A stretch of 40,466 nucleotides of DNA from Oscillospiraceae bacterium (GCA_017502285.1 JAFVVH010000034.1:1-40466); one strand, 5' to 3'. Shown: positions 8,919 through 16,804, counted from the first letter of the stretch. Notes: generated by a model from the sequence alone, not told the origin. Numbers and translations: made by a program.

Positions 8919-10403
8919 TCAGTCCAGCATCCCCAGAACCATGTCCACCATCTTTTCCTTGGTCACGGACTGGTCAAAGCGGATGGTCTTATCCTTCAAA
9001 GAGGCCAAAGGCTTGGGTGCGTTCAGACCGGTGGCCTCGCTCAGCTGGTCCAGCACACCCAGACCGGAGGCGATTTCCTTATGGCCCAGCGCTCCCAGCA
9101 CGTTGTCGCAGAACTTGAAGGGGCTTGCGGTAGACACCACCAAAGCCGCCGTTTCATCCCCTGTTTCCTTGCGGTAACGGGCCAGCACATCAAAAGCCAC
9201 GGCGGTGTGGGGGTCGATGAGGTAGTCGTATTTATCATATACCTCGCCGATGACCCGCTGGGTGTTGGCATCGTCACAGCAGCCGGCGGCAAACAGGCTG
9301 CTGATGCGCCCTGCCACCTTGTCACTGACCTGATAACGGCCGGAAGCAGCCAGCTGCTCCATATAGCCGCGCACCTCCTCGTCGCTCTGGGTCACCGCGA
9401 ACAGCAGGCGCTCCAGATTGCTGGAGATGAGGATGTCCATGGAGGGGGACATGGTGTTATAGAAGGTGCGGTTGCGGTCGTATACGCCGGTGGTCAGGAA
9501 ATCGGTCAGCACGTTGTTGCTGTTAGACGCGCAGATCAGCTTGCCGATGGGCACACCCATCTCCTTGGCGTAGTAGGCCGCCAGAATGTTGCCAAAGTTT
9601 CCGGTAGGCACGCAGATATTCAGCAGATCACCCATCTCCAGCTTTTCATCCCGCACCATGTCGCAGTAAGCAGAGATGTAGTAGACGATCTGGGGCAGCA
9701 CACGGCCCCAGTTGATGGAGTTGGCAGAGGACAGGAAATAGCCCCGATTGGCCAGTTCCTCCCGCAGTTCTTCATCAGAAAAGAGCTTCTTTACTCCGGT
9801 CTGGGCATCGTCAAAGTTACCGTAGACGGAGCACACCCCTACGTTACCGCCCTCTTGGGTGTTCATCTGCAGCTCCTGAATGGCGGACACACCGTCCTTG
9901 GGATAGAACACCAGAATACGGGTATTCTCCACGTCCTTAAAGCCTTCCAGCGCACCCTTGCCGGTATCGCCGGAAGTGGCCACTAGAATGCAGACAGTCT
10001 TGCTTTCCTGCGTCTTCTTCAGGGACGCGGTCAGCAGGTGGGGCAGCATCTGCAGCGCCATGTCCTTGAACGCGCAGGTAGGTCCATGCCACAGTTCCAG
10101 GCAGTGCAGGCCGTCCTCCAGCGTGTGCACAGGGGCCACGGCAGGTGTATCGAACTTGTCCGGGCCATAGGCCTTGGCAGAAAAAGCGGCAAGTTCACTG
10201 GCGGAAAAATCCTCCAGAAACAGATTCATAACGTACACAGCCCGCTGCTGATAGGACATCTTGCACAGGTCGTTCAGCGCGTTCTTGGGCAGGCGGGGCA
10301 GATAGGCCGGGGTCAGCAGACCGCCGTCTCGGGCCAGTCCCTGCGCAATAGCCTGAGCCGCTGTATGACCGTATTCTTTGTTTCTTGTGCTTATGTACTG
10401 CAT
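8919..10403 (-). CDS. thrC: Threonine synthase
   Basis: A 494-aa PLP-dependent enzyme that converts O-phosphohomoserine to threonine. The N-terminal signature MQYISTRNKEYGHTAAQAIAQG and the PLP-lysine motif (HGPTCAFKDMAL, Lys113) place it in the longer class of threonine synthase found in Firmicutes and fungi. The phosphate-binding loop follows in SGDTGKGALEGF. hom and thrB are not adjacent here. A strong promoter lies about 60 bp upstream, with a GGGCTT/AAGCCC hairpin in the leader. It forms a two-gene unit with the phosphoesterase. Confidence 0.95.
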   Translation of the reverse strand: MQYISTRNKEYGHTAAQAIAQGLARDGGLLTPAYLPRLPKNALNDLCKMSYQQRAVYVMNLFLEDFSASELAAFSAKAYGPDKFDTPAVAPVHTLEDGLHCLELWHGPTCAFKDMALQMLPHLLTASLKKTQESKTVCILVATSGDTGKGALEGFKDVENTRILVFYPKDGVSAIQELQMNTQEGGNVGVCSVYGNFDDAQTGVKKLFSDEELREELANRGYFLSSANSINWGRVLPQIVYYISAYCDMVRDEKLEMGDLLNICVPTGNFGNILAAYYAKEMGVPIGKLICASNSNNVLTDFLTTGVYDRNRTFYNTMSPSMDILISSNLERLLFAVTQSDEEVRGYMEQLAASGRYQVSDKVAGRISSLFAAGCCDDANTQRVIGEVYDKYDYLIDPHTAVAFDVLARYRKETGDETAALVVSTASPFKFCDNVLGALGHKEIASGLGVLDQLSEATGLNAPKPLASLKDKTIRFDQSVTKEKMVDMVLGMLD

Positions 10404-10463
10404 AATTACTCACGATCCTCACGTATATTGGGGCTTCTAAGCCCATAGTTGCCTTGAACTTTT

Positions 10464-10492
10464 ATTATGGCAGTAAAATGCCTGCCGGTCAA
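10464..10492 (-). promoter_or_regulatory. Promoter of thrC-phosphoesterase
   Basis: On the minus strand TTGACC (10487-10492) and CATAAT (10464-10469) are separated by exactly 17 bp. The spacing and the match to sigma-A consensus are good. The leader between it and thrC contains a GGGCTTAGAAGCCC hairpin (10431-10444). Confidence 0.7.
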
Positions 10493-10509
10493 GCTGTTGT
10501 GTTGAAAAA

Positions 10510-10881
10510 CTATTCAAATGCATTCTCCAAAACGATCAGCTTGGGACGTCTGGTCTGCAGCCCCTCTGGGGCATAGATCTCCACCACGTCAAAGCGGGGT
10601 TGAAGATGCGTTGGGTGCTCAGCCAGATACAGTTGAGCTGTGGTACGGATGCGCTCCTGTTTGCGGCGGTCCACAAACTCACGGGCTTGGGCGATCCGGT
10701 CATCCCTGCGCAGCTTAACCTCTGTAAAGGAGATATACTTTTCGTTTTCTGCAATCAGGTCGATCTCACCAAATCTACACTGCCACCCGGCGGCCACCAG
10801 GCGGTAACCTCTGCGTCTGAGTTCTTCCGCTGCCAGCGCCTCGCCCCAGCGGCCAAGCAGCCTGCGCTCTCCCCCGCTCAC
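10510..10881 (-). CDS. YraN family (UPF0102) nuclease-fold protein
   Basis: A 123-aa protein of the YraN/UPF0102 family with a restriction-endonuclease-like fold. Family motifs are GRWGEALAAEELRRRGYR at the N-terminus, the acidic site FGEIDLIAEN, and FTEVKLR with the predicted catalytic Glu-x-Lys. The function is not settled; it is often found beside rnhB. It starts at a GTG whose bases overlap the rnhB TGA (GTGA), showing tight coupling. It is the last gene of the rbgA-rnhB-yraN unit. Confidence 0.88.
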   Translation of the reverse strand: MSGGERRLLGRWGEALAAEELRRRGYRLVAAGWQCRFGEIDLIAENEKYISFTEVKLRRDDRIAQAREFVDRRKQERIRTTAQLYLAEHPTHLQPRFDVVEIYAPEGLQTRRPKLIVLENAFE

Positions 10882-11492
10882 AGGTTCTTCAGGAAGGTAC
10901 GGCGGTGGATGGGACTGGGTCCATACTGCCGCAGCAGGTCGTAGTGCAGCTTGGTGCCGTAGCCCTTGTGCTGCTCAAACTGATATTCGGGGTATTGCTT
11001 CGCCGTCTCCACCATCCAGTGATCACGGCTTACCTTGGCGAGGACAGATGCCGCCGCAATGCTGGCACTGCGGCTGTCACCCTTGACGATCAGATCATGA
11101 GGTGTGGTGATAGCGGCACATTTCCCCCTGTCCCGGTTACCATCGATCAGGGCAAAATCCGCCGAGACAGCCAGCGCGTCAATGGCCAGCTGCATAGCCT
11201 TCATCCGGGCGCTGAGGATATCGGTGCGGTCGATCTCCTCCGCCTCCACCCGGGCCACCGCCCATGCAACAGCCTGTTCCTTGATGATGGGGAACAGCTG
11301 TTCCCGCTTTTTTTCGGTCAGCTTCTTGGAGTCGTTCAATCCGGGGATGTCCAGTCCCAACGGCAGGATGACCGCGGCAGCATAGACCGGTCCGGCCAGC
11401 GGTCCGGCTCCCGCCTCGTCGCAGCCGCACACAGCCTTCAAGTCGCGAGCAGCGCATTCCCGTTCAAATTCCCACATATCCTGCTCAGGCAT
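10878..11492 (-). CDS. rnhB: Ribonuclease HII
   Basis: A 204-aa RNase HII, which removes misincorporated ribonucleotides and RNA from RNA:DNA hybrids. The hallmark CGCDEAGAGPLAGPV holds the first two catalytic acids (Asp25, Glu26); further acids are in ALIDGNRD and the C-terminal SRDHWMVE segment. The length is typical. Its start overlaps the rbgA stop by 8 bp and its stop overlaps the yraN GTG, so the three genes are compactly coupled. The rplS-rbgA-rnhB order is the classic Firmicutes arrangement. Confidence 0.96.
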   Translation of the reverse strand: MPEQDMWEFERECAARDLKAVCGCDEAGAGPLAGPVYAAAVILPLGLDIPGLNDSKKLTEKKREQLFPIIKEQAVAWAVARVEAEEIDRTDILSARMKAMQLAIDALAVSADFALIDGNRDRGKCAAITTPHDLIVKGDSRSASIAAASVLAKVSRDHWMVETAKQYPEYQFEQHKGYGTKLHYDLLRQYGPSPIHRRTFLKNL

Positions 11493-12387
11493 GGTCTGTT
11501 CCCTCCCTCGTCAGGTCCTCCGGCAACTCGAGTGTAAAGCGTCCCAGCTTGCCGCCACGGTATTCGTCCAGCAGAACCCGGGCCATGCGTTCCGTGTCAA
11601 ACTCGCCGCCGGAGATGAGCATGCCACGGCGGTTGGCTGCCGCCTGCAGCAGACGATAGCCGTAAGCGATCTCGTTTTCCTCGTCCTCTCGCTCAGGCAG
11701 CTCGTTAAGCTTATAAGCAGTCATCAGCGCCTGTGGATAGCGCCGACCCATAAAGGACATCAAATAGCAGCCCAGCGTCTCCACATCCATGATGTCATCC
11801 TTCACCGCACCGGTAAAGGCAAGATGCAGACCGGTTTGTTCGTCCTCAAACTTGGGCCACAGGATGCCGGGTGTGTCCAGCAGGTCCAAAGACGAGTCCA
11901 CATTGACCCACTGCTTGCCCCGGGTCACACCGGGCCGGTCTCCGGCCTTGGCGGACTTGCGTTTGGCCACTTTATTGATAAAGGTGGACTTGCCCACGTT
12001 GGGCACCCCCACCACCATGGCACGGACTGGACGGCCCACCTGCCCCTTTTCCCGCCAGCGGGCGATGGTGTCCTTCAGTGCGGTTTGGATGACCTGGGAA
12101 AAGTGGTTCACGCCGGTTCCGGTTTTGGCATCTGTTTCCAACACAGTATAGCCCTTTCCCTGAAAGAACTCCGCCCAAACGCGGTTCATGCCGGCATCCG
12201 CCTGATCACAGCGGTTGAGCACCACCAGCCTGGGCTTCGTACCCACGATCTGGTCAATATCCGGGTTGCGGCTGGAAATGGGGATGCGCGCGTCAATGAT
12301 CTCCACCACCATGTCCACCAGCTTCAAATCGGCCTCGATCTGCCGCCGGGTCTTGGTCATGTGGCCGGGATACCACTGGATATTCAT
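11485..12387 (-). CDS. rbgA: Ribosome biogenesis GTPase RbgA/YlqF
   Basis: A 300-aa circularly permuted GTPase that promotes late 50S assembly. The G motifs run in permuted order: G4 NRCD (58-61), then G1 GVPNVGKS (127-134), then G3 DTPG (171-174). The N-terminal IQWYPGHMTKTRR is the YlqF signature, and a C-terminal RNA-binding helical domain follows. I chose the ATG at 12387 because GGGGAGG lies seven bases upstream; a TTG two codons earlier is possible but overlaps that site. It is the first gene of a unit with its own promoter. Confidence 0.95.
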   Translation of the reverse strand: MNIQWYPGHMTKTRRQIEADLKLVDMVVEIIDARIPISSRNPDIDQIVGTKPRLVVLNRCDQADAGMNRVWAEFFQGKGYTVLETDAKTGTGVNHFSQVIQTALKDTIARWREKGQVGRPVRAMVVGVPNVGKSTFINKVAKRKSAKAGDRPGVTRGKQWVNVDSSLDLLDTPGILWPKFEDEQTGLHLAFTGAVKDDIMDVETLGCYLMSFMGRRYPQALMTAYKLNELPEREDEENEIAYGYRLLQAAANRRGMLISGGEFDTERMARVLLDEYRGGKLGRFTLELPEDLTREGTDHA

Positions 12388-12419
12388 GAGCAACCCTCCC
12401 CTTTCTTTTTCATCAAGCT

Positions 12420-12448
12420 ATTGTATCACAAGATATGGTATTTTCCAA
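12420..12448 (-). promoter_or_regulatory. Promoter of rbgA-rnhB-yraN
   Basis: On the minus strand TTGGAA (12443-12448) and TACAAT (12420-12425) are separated by 17 bp. It sits between the rplS terminator and rbgA. Confidence 0.6.
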
Positions 12449-12473
12449 CGGGAATTTACACGAAAAGAGCAGC

Positions 12474-12505
12474 AAAAAAGCAGCACCTTTCGGTGCTGCT
12501 TTTTT
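12474..12505 (-). terminator. Terminator after rplS
   Basis: GCAGCACC (12480-12487) and GGTGCTGC (12492-12499) form an 8-bp stem flanked by six A residues on one side and six T residues on the other, making a symmetric Rho-independent terminator. It lies 10 bp past the rplS stop. Confidence 0.88.
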
Positions 12506-12514
12506 GAGTGAATT

Positions 12515-12856
12515 TTACAGCTTCTCCTGCAGCTTGGCAGCCTTACCAACGCGGGAGCGCAGGTAGTACAGCTTGGCGCGGCGCACCTTACCGTGACGGA
12601 CGACCTCGATCTTCTCCAGAGAAGGAGCGTGGATGGGGAACACCTTCTCAACGCCCACGCCGTAGGACAGGCGGCGGACGGTGATGGACTCCTCGATACC
12701 GCCATGCTTCTTGGCGATCACAGTGCCCTCAAAGATCTGGATACGCTCACGAGCGCCTTCCTTGACCTTGATGTGCACACGGACGGTGTCACCCACAGCG
12801 GCCACGGGGGGCTCAGCCTTCAGGTGCTTCTGGGTAAAAGCCTGCAACAAATCCAT
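12515..12856 (-). CDS. rplS: 50S ribosomal protein L19
   Basis: A 113-aa L19, located at the 30S-50S interface. It begins [13 protein letters not shown] and contains the L19 pattern [28 protein letters not shown] followed by [17 protein letters not shown] and the basic C-terminus [17 protein letters not shown]. The frame is open further upstream, but the ATG at 12856 has GGAGG nine bases before it and gives the family length. It is transcribed from its own promoter through a structured leader and ends at a clear terminator. Confidence 0.97.
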   Translation of the reverse strand: MDLLQAFTQKHLKAEPPVAAVGDTVRVHIKVKEGARERIQIFEGTVIAKKHGGIEESITVRRLSYGVGVEKVFPIHAPSLEKIEVVRHGKVRRAKLYYLRSRVGKAAKLQEKL

Positions 12857-12953
12857 AATAATTTCCTCCTGTTTTTTATAGGCGTTCATACCGGCTTTTT
12901 CGTGCCGCGCAGCTTTGGCCGGCACACCGCAGAGGATCACCCTTTATTCAGAC
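12857..12953 (-). promoter_or_regulatory. Candidate ribosomal-protein leader of rplS
   Basis: The transcript from the promoter at 12960-12988 has an approximately 97-nt leader before the rplS start. It contains a stem made by GTGCCG and CGGCAC and further GC-rich repeats (GCCGG, CCGGC) that could pair alternatively. An L19 leader motif is known in Firmicutes; I cannot confirm the match by eye. Confidence 0.35.
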
Positions 12954-12959
12954 CCAGTT

Positions 12960-12988
12960 ATGTTACCACAGGAAAACAGGAAATGCAA
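12960..12988 (-). promoter_or_regulatory. Promoter of rplS
   Basis: On the minus strand TTGCAT (12983-12988) and TAACAT (12960-12965) are separated by 17 bp, placing the transcript start near 12953. Confidence 0.65.
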
Positions 12989-13018
12989 GTACTTTTTTCA
13001 AAAAATCTTCTGATATTT

Positions 13019-13294
13019 CTACGAAACCCGGGGTTTTCTCCTCCTGCTTGCGGGGACACTGACCCCATCCACAAGTATCGTATCTTCCCCAAAGCGGCGC
13101 ACCGACTGCCAGGGGATGACCACATCCTCCTCCCTGCCCAGCAGCCCGAACAAGCGCAGCCGTCCGGGGATGATCAGCGCACTCACCTGTCCGCTGTCCA
13201 GCTCCACCTCCAGATCCCCTACATAACCAAATCGGCTGCCGTCCCCGATGCTGATGACCTCCTTCAGCCGCAGCTGACCCATCCGTGTGTCCAT
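13019..13294 (-). CDS. YlmC/YmxH family PRC-barrel sporulation protein
   Basis: A 91-aa PRC-barrel protein. The family core LRLKEVISIGDGSRFGYVGDLEVEL is followed by the second half of the barrel (ALIIPGRLRLFGLLGREEDVVIPW). YlmC/YmxH proteins are found in spore formers and are expressed in sporulation in Bacillus and Clostridium; their molecular role is unclear. The ATG at 13294 is preceded by AAAGGGG eight bases away; a TTG seven codons upstream has no such site. It lies upstream of rplS on the same strand but separated by the rplS promoter. Confidence 0.85.
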   Translation of the reverse strand: MDTRMGQLRLKEVISIGDGSRFGYVGDLEVELDSGQVSALIIPGRLRLFGLLGREEDVVIPWQSVRRFGEDTILVDGVSVPASRRRKPRVS

Positions 13295-13375
13295 GGCAGT
13301 CCCCTTTCCACGCAAAAGTTTCCCATATTCATCTTATGCTTCACAAGAGCAGCCTTATGCAAAACGCAAAACGAT

Positions 13376-13412
13376 AAAGACGGTCTGTGCCTCATACACA
13401 GACCGTCTTTTT
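13376..13412. terminator. Bidirectional terminator-like hairpin left of the island
   Basis: GACGGTCTGTG (13379-13389) and CACAGACCGTC (13397-13407) form an 11-bp perfect stem, with AAA before and TTTTT after. The U-run is better on the plus strand. It separates the YlmC gene from the accessory island to its right. Confidence 0.6.
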
Positions 13413-13413
13413 A

Positions 13414-13866
13414 TGAGAACGGCCAAGAAGTTCGGAAATTGCGACAAAAGCGATAGAAAAGCGCACTTTTTGTGTTGATAACGCCGACCAGACGCCGACG
13501 AGGGTCTCTCGTGCTGCCGTCGCAAGCCTTCTTCCCTGCCGCACGGTGGTCAAATGGGAATAAAGGTGTCGGGAAAGGGACGGGGATGCCCCGGAATCGG
13601 GAAAGGTGATCGGGAAAAGCGTTTCCCAAAACAGCGACACAAGGAACGGCAAAAGGACTGGCGAGTCGCAAAGTTCCCGGATTCCCGTCAATTTTGCGTT
13701 GCTCCTAATAATTGCGAAATTCCGCAAAATTCCGGCTCTGTCCTGCGGGAGCATCTCTACCCCTTGGGGATAGAAGAACGATGCCGCAGGGCGCAAATCT
13801 GCACAAAATCGAGAGAGAATCGGTGGTAGCTGCAACCGATGCCGACGGTGAGACGCCGTGAACGAT
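13414..13866. other. About 450 bp with no supportable gene
   Basis: The stretch between two terminators has open frames on the minus strand (the longest about 147 codons), but none has a ribosome binding site or a recognisable family pattern. It holds several gggaaa-type short repeats and, at 13474-13502, one copy of the island-flanking repeat. It looks like decayed DNA at the edge of an inserted segment. Confidence 0.5.
13491..13502 (+). repeat. Left copy of island-flanking direct repeat
   Basis: GACGCCGACGAG here is repeated exactly at 16906-16917. Both copies are preceded by GTTGAT (13474-13479 and 16895-16900), with a longer spacer in this copy. Nearby GCGATAGAAAAG resembles GCGACAGAAAAG beside the right copy. 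The two copies bracket the AT-richer accessory segment. Confidence 0.5.
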
Positions 13867-13905
13867 AAAAAAGACCTGCGCCGCGTGTACCAGCCACGGC
13901 GCAGG
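13867..13905 (-). terminator. Terminator after the DUF2188 gene
   Basis: CCTGCGCCG (13875-13883) and CGGCGCAGG (13897-13905) form a 9-bp stem, followed on the minus strand by a U-rich run complementary to 13867-13872. It lies 10 bp beyond the DUF2188 stop. Confidence 0.8.
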
Positions 13906-13915
13906 ATCTCAAGGA

Positions 13916-14140
13916 TTAACCTTTCGGTGGAAATGGGTCGTTACCGTAGGAATCTTTTGCTCTGATCTGACCGTTACGCCCATGAATCACGCATTCAGAC
14001 TTTTGATTGATGGCGATTTGACGTGCGATTGCAACAGCCTCTGCCTGGGTGGTAGTTCGTTTGGTGGCGCGAACATTTCCGACACCTTTGACTTGCCAAC
14101 CACCAGAGGGGTGTGTACTTACATGCTGATTTTTACCCAT
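13916..14140 (-). CDS. DUF2188 domain protein
   Basis: A 74-aa protein matching the DUF2188 pattern almost end to end: HVSTHPSGGWQVKGVGN, then TQAEAVAIARQIA, and the C-terminal signature VIHGRNGQIRAKDSYGNDPFPPKG. The function of DUF2188 is unknown; it is scattered among bacteria and phages and often sits in accessory regions. The ATG has GGAG six bases upstream, and a terminator follows. It lies alone inside the island, which is consistent with transfer. Confidence 0.85.
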   Translation of the reverse strand: MGKNQHVSTHPSGGWQVKGVGNVRATKRTTTQAEAVAIARQIAINQKSECVIHGRNGQIRAKDSYGNDPFPPKG

Positions 14141-14228
14141 AAGCTTCTCCTATTAAATATTGTTTTATACGGACCAAGTCATTAGAAAGGGAATCGGCAG
14201 AAGGCACCGTTTTGTGCAACATCCCAAC

Positions 14229-14257
14229 TTGCGGTCAAGAGGATCTCGTGGTACAAT
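14229..14257 (+). promoter_or_regulatory. Candidate plus-strand promoter inside the island
   Basis: TTGCGG (14229-14234) and TACAAT (14252-14257) are separated by 17 bp. No plausible protein gene with a ribosome binding site follows, but a terminator does, about 90 bp later. Confidence 0.45.
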
Positions 14258-14263
14258 CACTAC

Positions 14264-14360
14264 ATACATGGTCATGGGCGTGGTGATTCGAGATTTAGCT
14301 TGGATCTCTTGCCGATGCACCTACAGCACTGCGGCTGGTACCCGTAGTGCTGTTTTCTTT
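14264..14360 (+). ncRNA. Candidate small RNA of about 100 nt
   Basis: This is bounded by a promoter (14229-14257) and an intrinsic terminator whose 12-bp stem pairs 14323-14334 with 14342-14353 (one G-U pair) and runs into TTTTCTTTTG. Internal short stems such as GAGAT/ATCTC are possible. A reading frame passes through it but lacks a ribosome binding site and has no recognisable family. It could be a regulatory RNA or part of a type I toxin-antitoxin pair; neither is proven. Confidence 0.4.
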
Positions 14361-14480
14361 TGTCTGGTCGGTTAAGTATACCAAATCCTTTTTTCTACGT
14401 CAAGGAATTGTCACAAGATTTTGTTCTCGGCAGAAATCGCACACAAGATATTGTGTTCTTATGTAATTTCAGACAAGAAA

Positions 14481-14516
14481 CAAAGCGCCTGACCACAATC
14501 AAGGTCAGGCGCTTTG
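14481..14516 (-). terminator. Terminator after the HtrA protease and lipocalin-like region
   Basis: CAAAGCGCCTGACC (14481-14494) and GGTCAGGCGCTTTG (14503-14516) form a perfect 14-bp stem with an 8-nt loop; TTTGTTTCTT follows on the minus strand. It is the first terminator downstream of both the 0-frame stop (14924) and the -1-frame stop (14571), so both frames share one transcript. Confidence 0.75.
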
Positions 14517-14570
14517 TTATGTTCAATCAGCGTGGAATACCAAGGTTGCATTTACTTTGTCAGCGTGAAC

Positions 14571-14930
14571 TCATTGCTTAATGAGGGCGAACCCCGGGGA
14601 TAAAGCAAGTTTGTTTTTGCTAACTTCCATAATCTCTTTTGAGAAGGGGTCCATCATATAAGAATCAATCGCCACACCATTCTCTGTGTACCTGTCGGGA
14701 ATGAAGCGGATAGTTGTTCCTTCGACAGAGAATGTTCCAGTTGTTATTTGTAGGGGCGCATCCGATCCTGCTGCACGCTGTTCCCACCGGAATGAATTTC
14801 CAGCGAAAGTAAACGAGCGATATCCAAAATATTTCCCGTTTGTCCACGTTTCTTTCCAAGTCCCTTGCAAAGCTGCAACAGGAGTTGTTGTGTGATCGGA
14901 ATCCGCACCACCGCGAGAGGTTGTTAATTT
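14571..14930 (-). CDS. Lipocalin-like C-terminal domain in the -1 frame of the HtrA protease gene
   Basis: A 119-codon open stretch begins at the last base of the slippery heptamer TTTTTTA (14930-14936) and runs without a stop to TGA at 14571. The first 20 residues (KLTTSRGGADSDHTTTPVAA) resemble an interdomain linker. The rest starts LQGTWKETWTNG and has the GTW...FTFAGNSFRW...TGTFSVEGTTIRF pattern of the small lipocalin-like beta-barrel domains common at the C-terminus of Clostridia lipoproteins. There is no ribosome binding site or good start codon of its own; the only early start is a TTG inside the domain. It is therefore best read as part of the protease gene, reached by -1 frameshifting or separated by a one-base deletion. 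Confidence 0.65.
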   Translation of the reverse strand, partial: KLTTSRGGADSDHTTTPVAALQGTWKETWTNGKYFGYRSFTFAGNSFRWEQRAAGSDAPLQITTGTFSVEGTTIRFIPDRYTENGVAIDSYMMDPFSKEIMEVSKNKLALSPGFALIKQ

Positions 14931-14936
14931 AAAAAA
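14892..14936 (-). promoter_or_regulatory. Candidate -1 ribosomal frameshift site
   Basis: The codons TCT TTT TTA AAT TAA end the HtrA frame. T TTT TTA fits the X XXY YYZ slippery rule in the correct phase, one codon before the stop. A hairpin can form at 14892-14911 (GTGGT-G-CGG with CCG-ATCAC). The 18-nt spacer to it is longer than the usual 5-9 nt, and I see no upstream Shine-Dalgarno-like stimulator. A frame-shifted product would be 744 aa. Confidence 0.45.
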
Positions 14937-16804
14937 GATTGAGGCTTGATATCTACAATAATGCTGTTATCTTTGATCATAATTACCACAGACAAGCCGT
15001 TTCCCTCAAAGAGGAACATACCATCTTCCGCATACAAACAAGCGAACTTTTGCTCTTCCAAGTGCTCAAAATACAAATCCAGTTCGTCAAGAAGGGAATT
15101 AAGCGAGAAGCGAGAAGTATAGCTATATCTGTACATCGTTGCGCCGTCATCGAAATCGGTAGAGTCAGAGCAAGCAAGATTGAGATACCAGCCCAAGTCT
15201 AAAAGCTTCGGAAATCGTGCGTAGTGGTTTGGCGTGCGTTCGGCAAGAACATATATAACACCCTTGTCAAAATCTGCATAAAATAGGACGGACTCTTTGT
15301 CATTTCTAAACGTCCCGAAAAAGCTTTCGTCCTGTTCATCTTGAACTTTGGCAAGCCCTTGCTTGATCAACGCATTATGGTAAAAATAGCAGGCGAAACT
15401 AAAGAGAGTTCCTCCGTCTGTTCCGTCCAAAGCGTGGAAGTCATATAAATCGTACTCCAATAAATAGCCAAGAGGAATCCGGTAACTATTTTTTAGAGTG
15501 ACACCGGAAAAGGAACCGAAGTCTAGGACATGCTCGAAGTTGGGATAAGTTTCACCACCATGCAAGATGAGAGGCTCGGTTGCAGTCATATCCAGTTGTT
15601 TGGCAAAATTGATGGGAACTGCAAGATTTAGGTTTGCACTAGATTCGAATCCGCCACTAGTAATTCCAACAACTTCGCCATACTGGTTGATTAAAGCGCC
15701 GCCACTACTTCCGTGATCGATGGGGACAGAAATTTGGATTCTTATTTCGTCACCGAGGATGCGTCTAGGGTTTGATACAATTCCTTGGGACATAGTGTTT
15801 TCGAGGCCGATGGGGCTTCCGATGGCATATACAGTTTCACCTTGTACAAGGGAGTCGGAGTCGCCCAACGAGAGGAACGGAAGATTGGTTTGTCCTTCGA
15901 CCTTGAGCAATGCAACATCTGCAGTCTGGTCACCGCCGATGACTTTAACATTCGTTAGTATGGTTCCGTCCGGCATCTTGAGATGAACTTTGTGGGCATC
16001 AGCAACGACATGATGATTTGTTACAGCCAATCCGTCGGCGGAAATAAAGAAGCCGCTTCCGAGCGAGGAATACACACCGTTCAAGTCGTATTTTTCGACC
16101 AAGAAAACCGCTGGAGAACACATCTTAGAAATTTCCGGTGCAGTCAAAATGCGTTCCGGAGTTGCTGGACTAATTGAATCATACTGTTCTCTGGTGAAGG
16201 CTCCAGCGGCGATGAGTTTTTCGGCTAAAGTTTGCTCGCTTCCCTTGACTTTGATTTTGAGGGCAGCCTCGGAAATCATAAACACATCGCCGCGGACAAA
16301 GGTGTTAGTACTGGCATTGTAACGCCCATCGGTAATACCAAGTTTGTCTGAAAGCTCCCAAGCCTTGTCCCATTGGAAATCGCCGTTAGCACTATAACCC
16401 AAAGCTTTCAGAACAAAAGTGATATATTGCGAGGCGGTAACCAAATCATCACCGCCAAAGGTGGTTGCGGATGTTCCGGCAGTCAGACCATTAGCATAGG
16501 CGTATCCCACAAAATTCTGCGCCCAACCAGGAACATCGGTAAAAGGAGTGTTCCAGCCGCCTTTTCCGGCCTCGTCCGACATACCAAGTAGTTTGACCAA
16601 GACAGTAATGGCCTCACTACGGGTAGGGGCGCGATCAAGTTCATAGATAGGATTGCCGCTGGCATCTGTTCCGGTTCCGCTGACCAGTCCCAGAGAATAC
16701 AAAATGTCCGCAGCCGCCTTGTGTTCAGCGTTACTTGCGATGGCGGTAGGACAAATGCTCACCACTAAAACAACAGACAGCAACAACGATAACAAACGTT
16801 TCAT
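14924..16804 (-). CDS. Secreted SLH-domain HtrA-type serine protease
   Basis: A 626-aa protein (0-frame). Residues 1-24 are a signal peptide ending in AIASNA. SLH repeats span about 27-205, with FTDVPGWAQNFVGYAYANGL as the clearest copy, so it is probably tethered to the cell wall. A trypsin-like S1C domain covers about 220-420 with the intact triad: His265 in TNHHVV, Asp296 in TADVALL and Ser367 in GSSGGAL. The last 200 residues are not recognised. There is no PDZ domain. The ATG at 16804 has GGAGG upstream, and a TTGAAA/TAATGT promoter precedes it. Codon use is AT-richer than in neighbours. A lipocalin-like domain continues in the -1 frame beyond the stop. Confidence 0.88.
   Translation of the reverse strand: MKRLLSLLLSVVLVVSICPTAIASNAEHKAAADILYSLGLVSGTGTDASGNPIYELDRAPTRSEAITVLVKLLGMSDEAGKGGWNTPFTDVPGWAQNFVGYAYANGLTAGTSATTFGGDDLVTASQYITFVLKALGYSANGDFQWDKAWELSDKLGITDGRYNASTNTFVRGDVFMISEAALKIKVKGSEQTLAEKLIAAGAFTREQYDSISPATPERILTAPEISKMCSPAVFLVEKYDLNGVYSSLGSGFFISADGLAVTNHHVVADAHKVHLKMPDGTILTNVKVIGGDQTADVALLKVEGQTNLPFLSLGDSDSLVQGETVYAIGSPIGLENTMSQGIVSNPRRILGDEIRIQISVPIDHGSSGGALINQYGEVVGITSGGFESSANLNLAVPINFAKQLDMTATEPLILHGGETYPNFEHVLDFGSFSGVTLKNSYRIPLGYLLEYDLYDFHALDGTDGGTLFSFACYFYHNALIKQGLAKVQDEQDESFFGTFRNDKESVLFYADFDKGVIYVLAERTPNHYARFPKLLDLGWYLNLACSDSTDFDDGATMYRYSYTSRFSLNSLLDELDLYFEHLEEQKFACLYAEDGMFLFEGNGLSVVIMIKDNSIIVDIKPQSFLN

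Noticed and set aside
13392..13835. 147-codon minus-strand frame left of the DUF2188 gene
   Set aside because: No ribosome binding site, no family resemblance, and it runs into the hairpin at 13376-13412; treated as non-coding.
14160..14375. 71-codon plus-strand frame through the candidate small RNA
   Set aside because: No ribosome binding site in front of its start codons and no recognised protein family.
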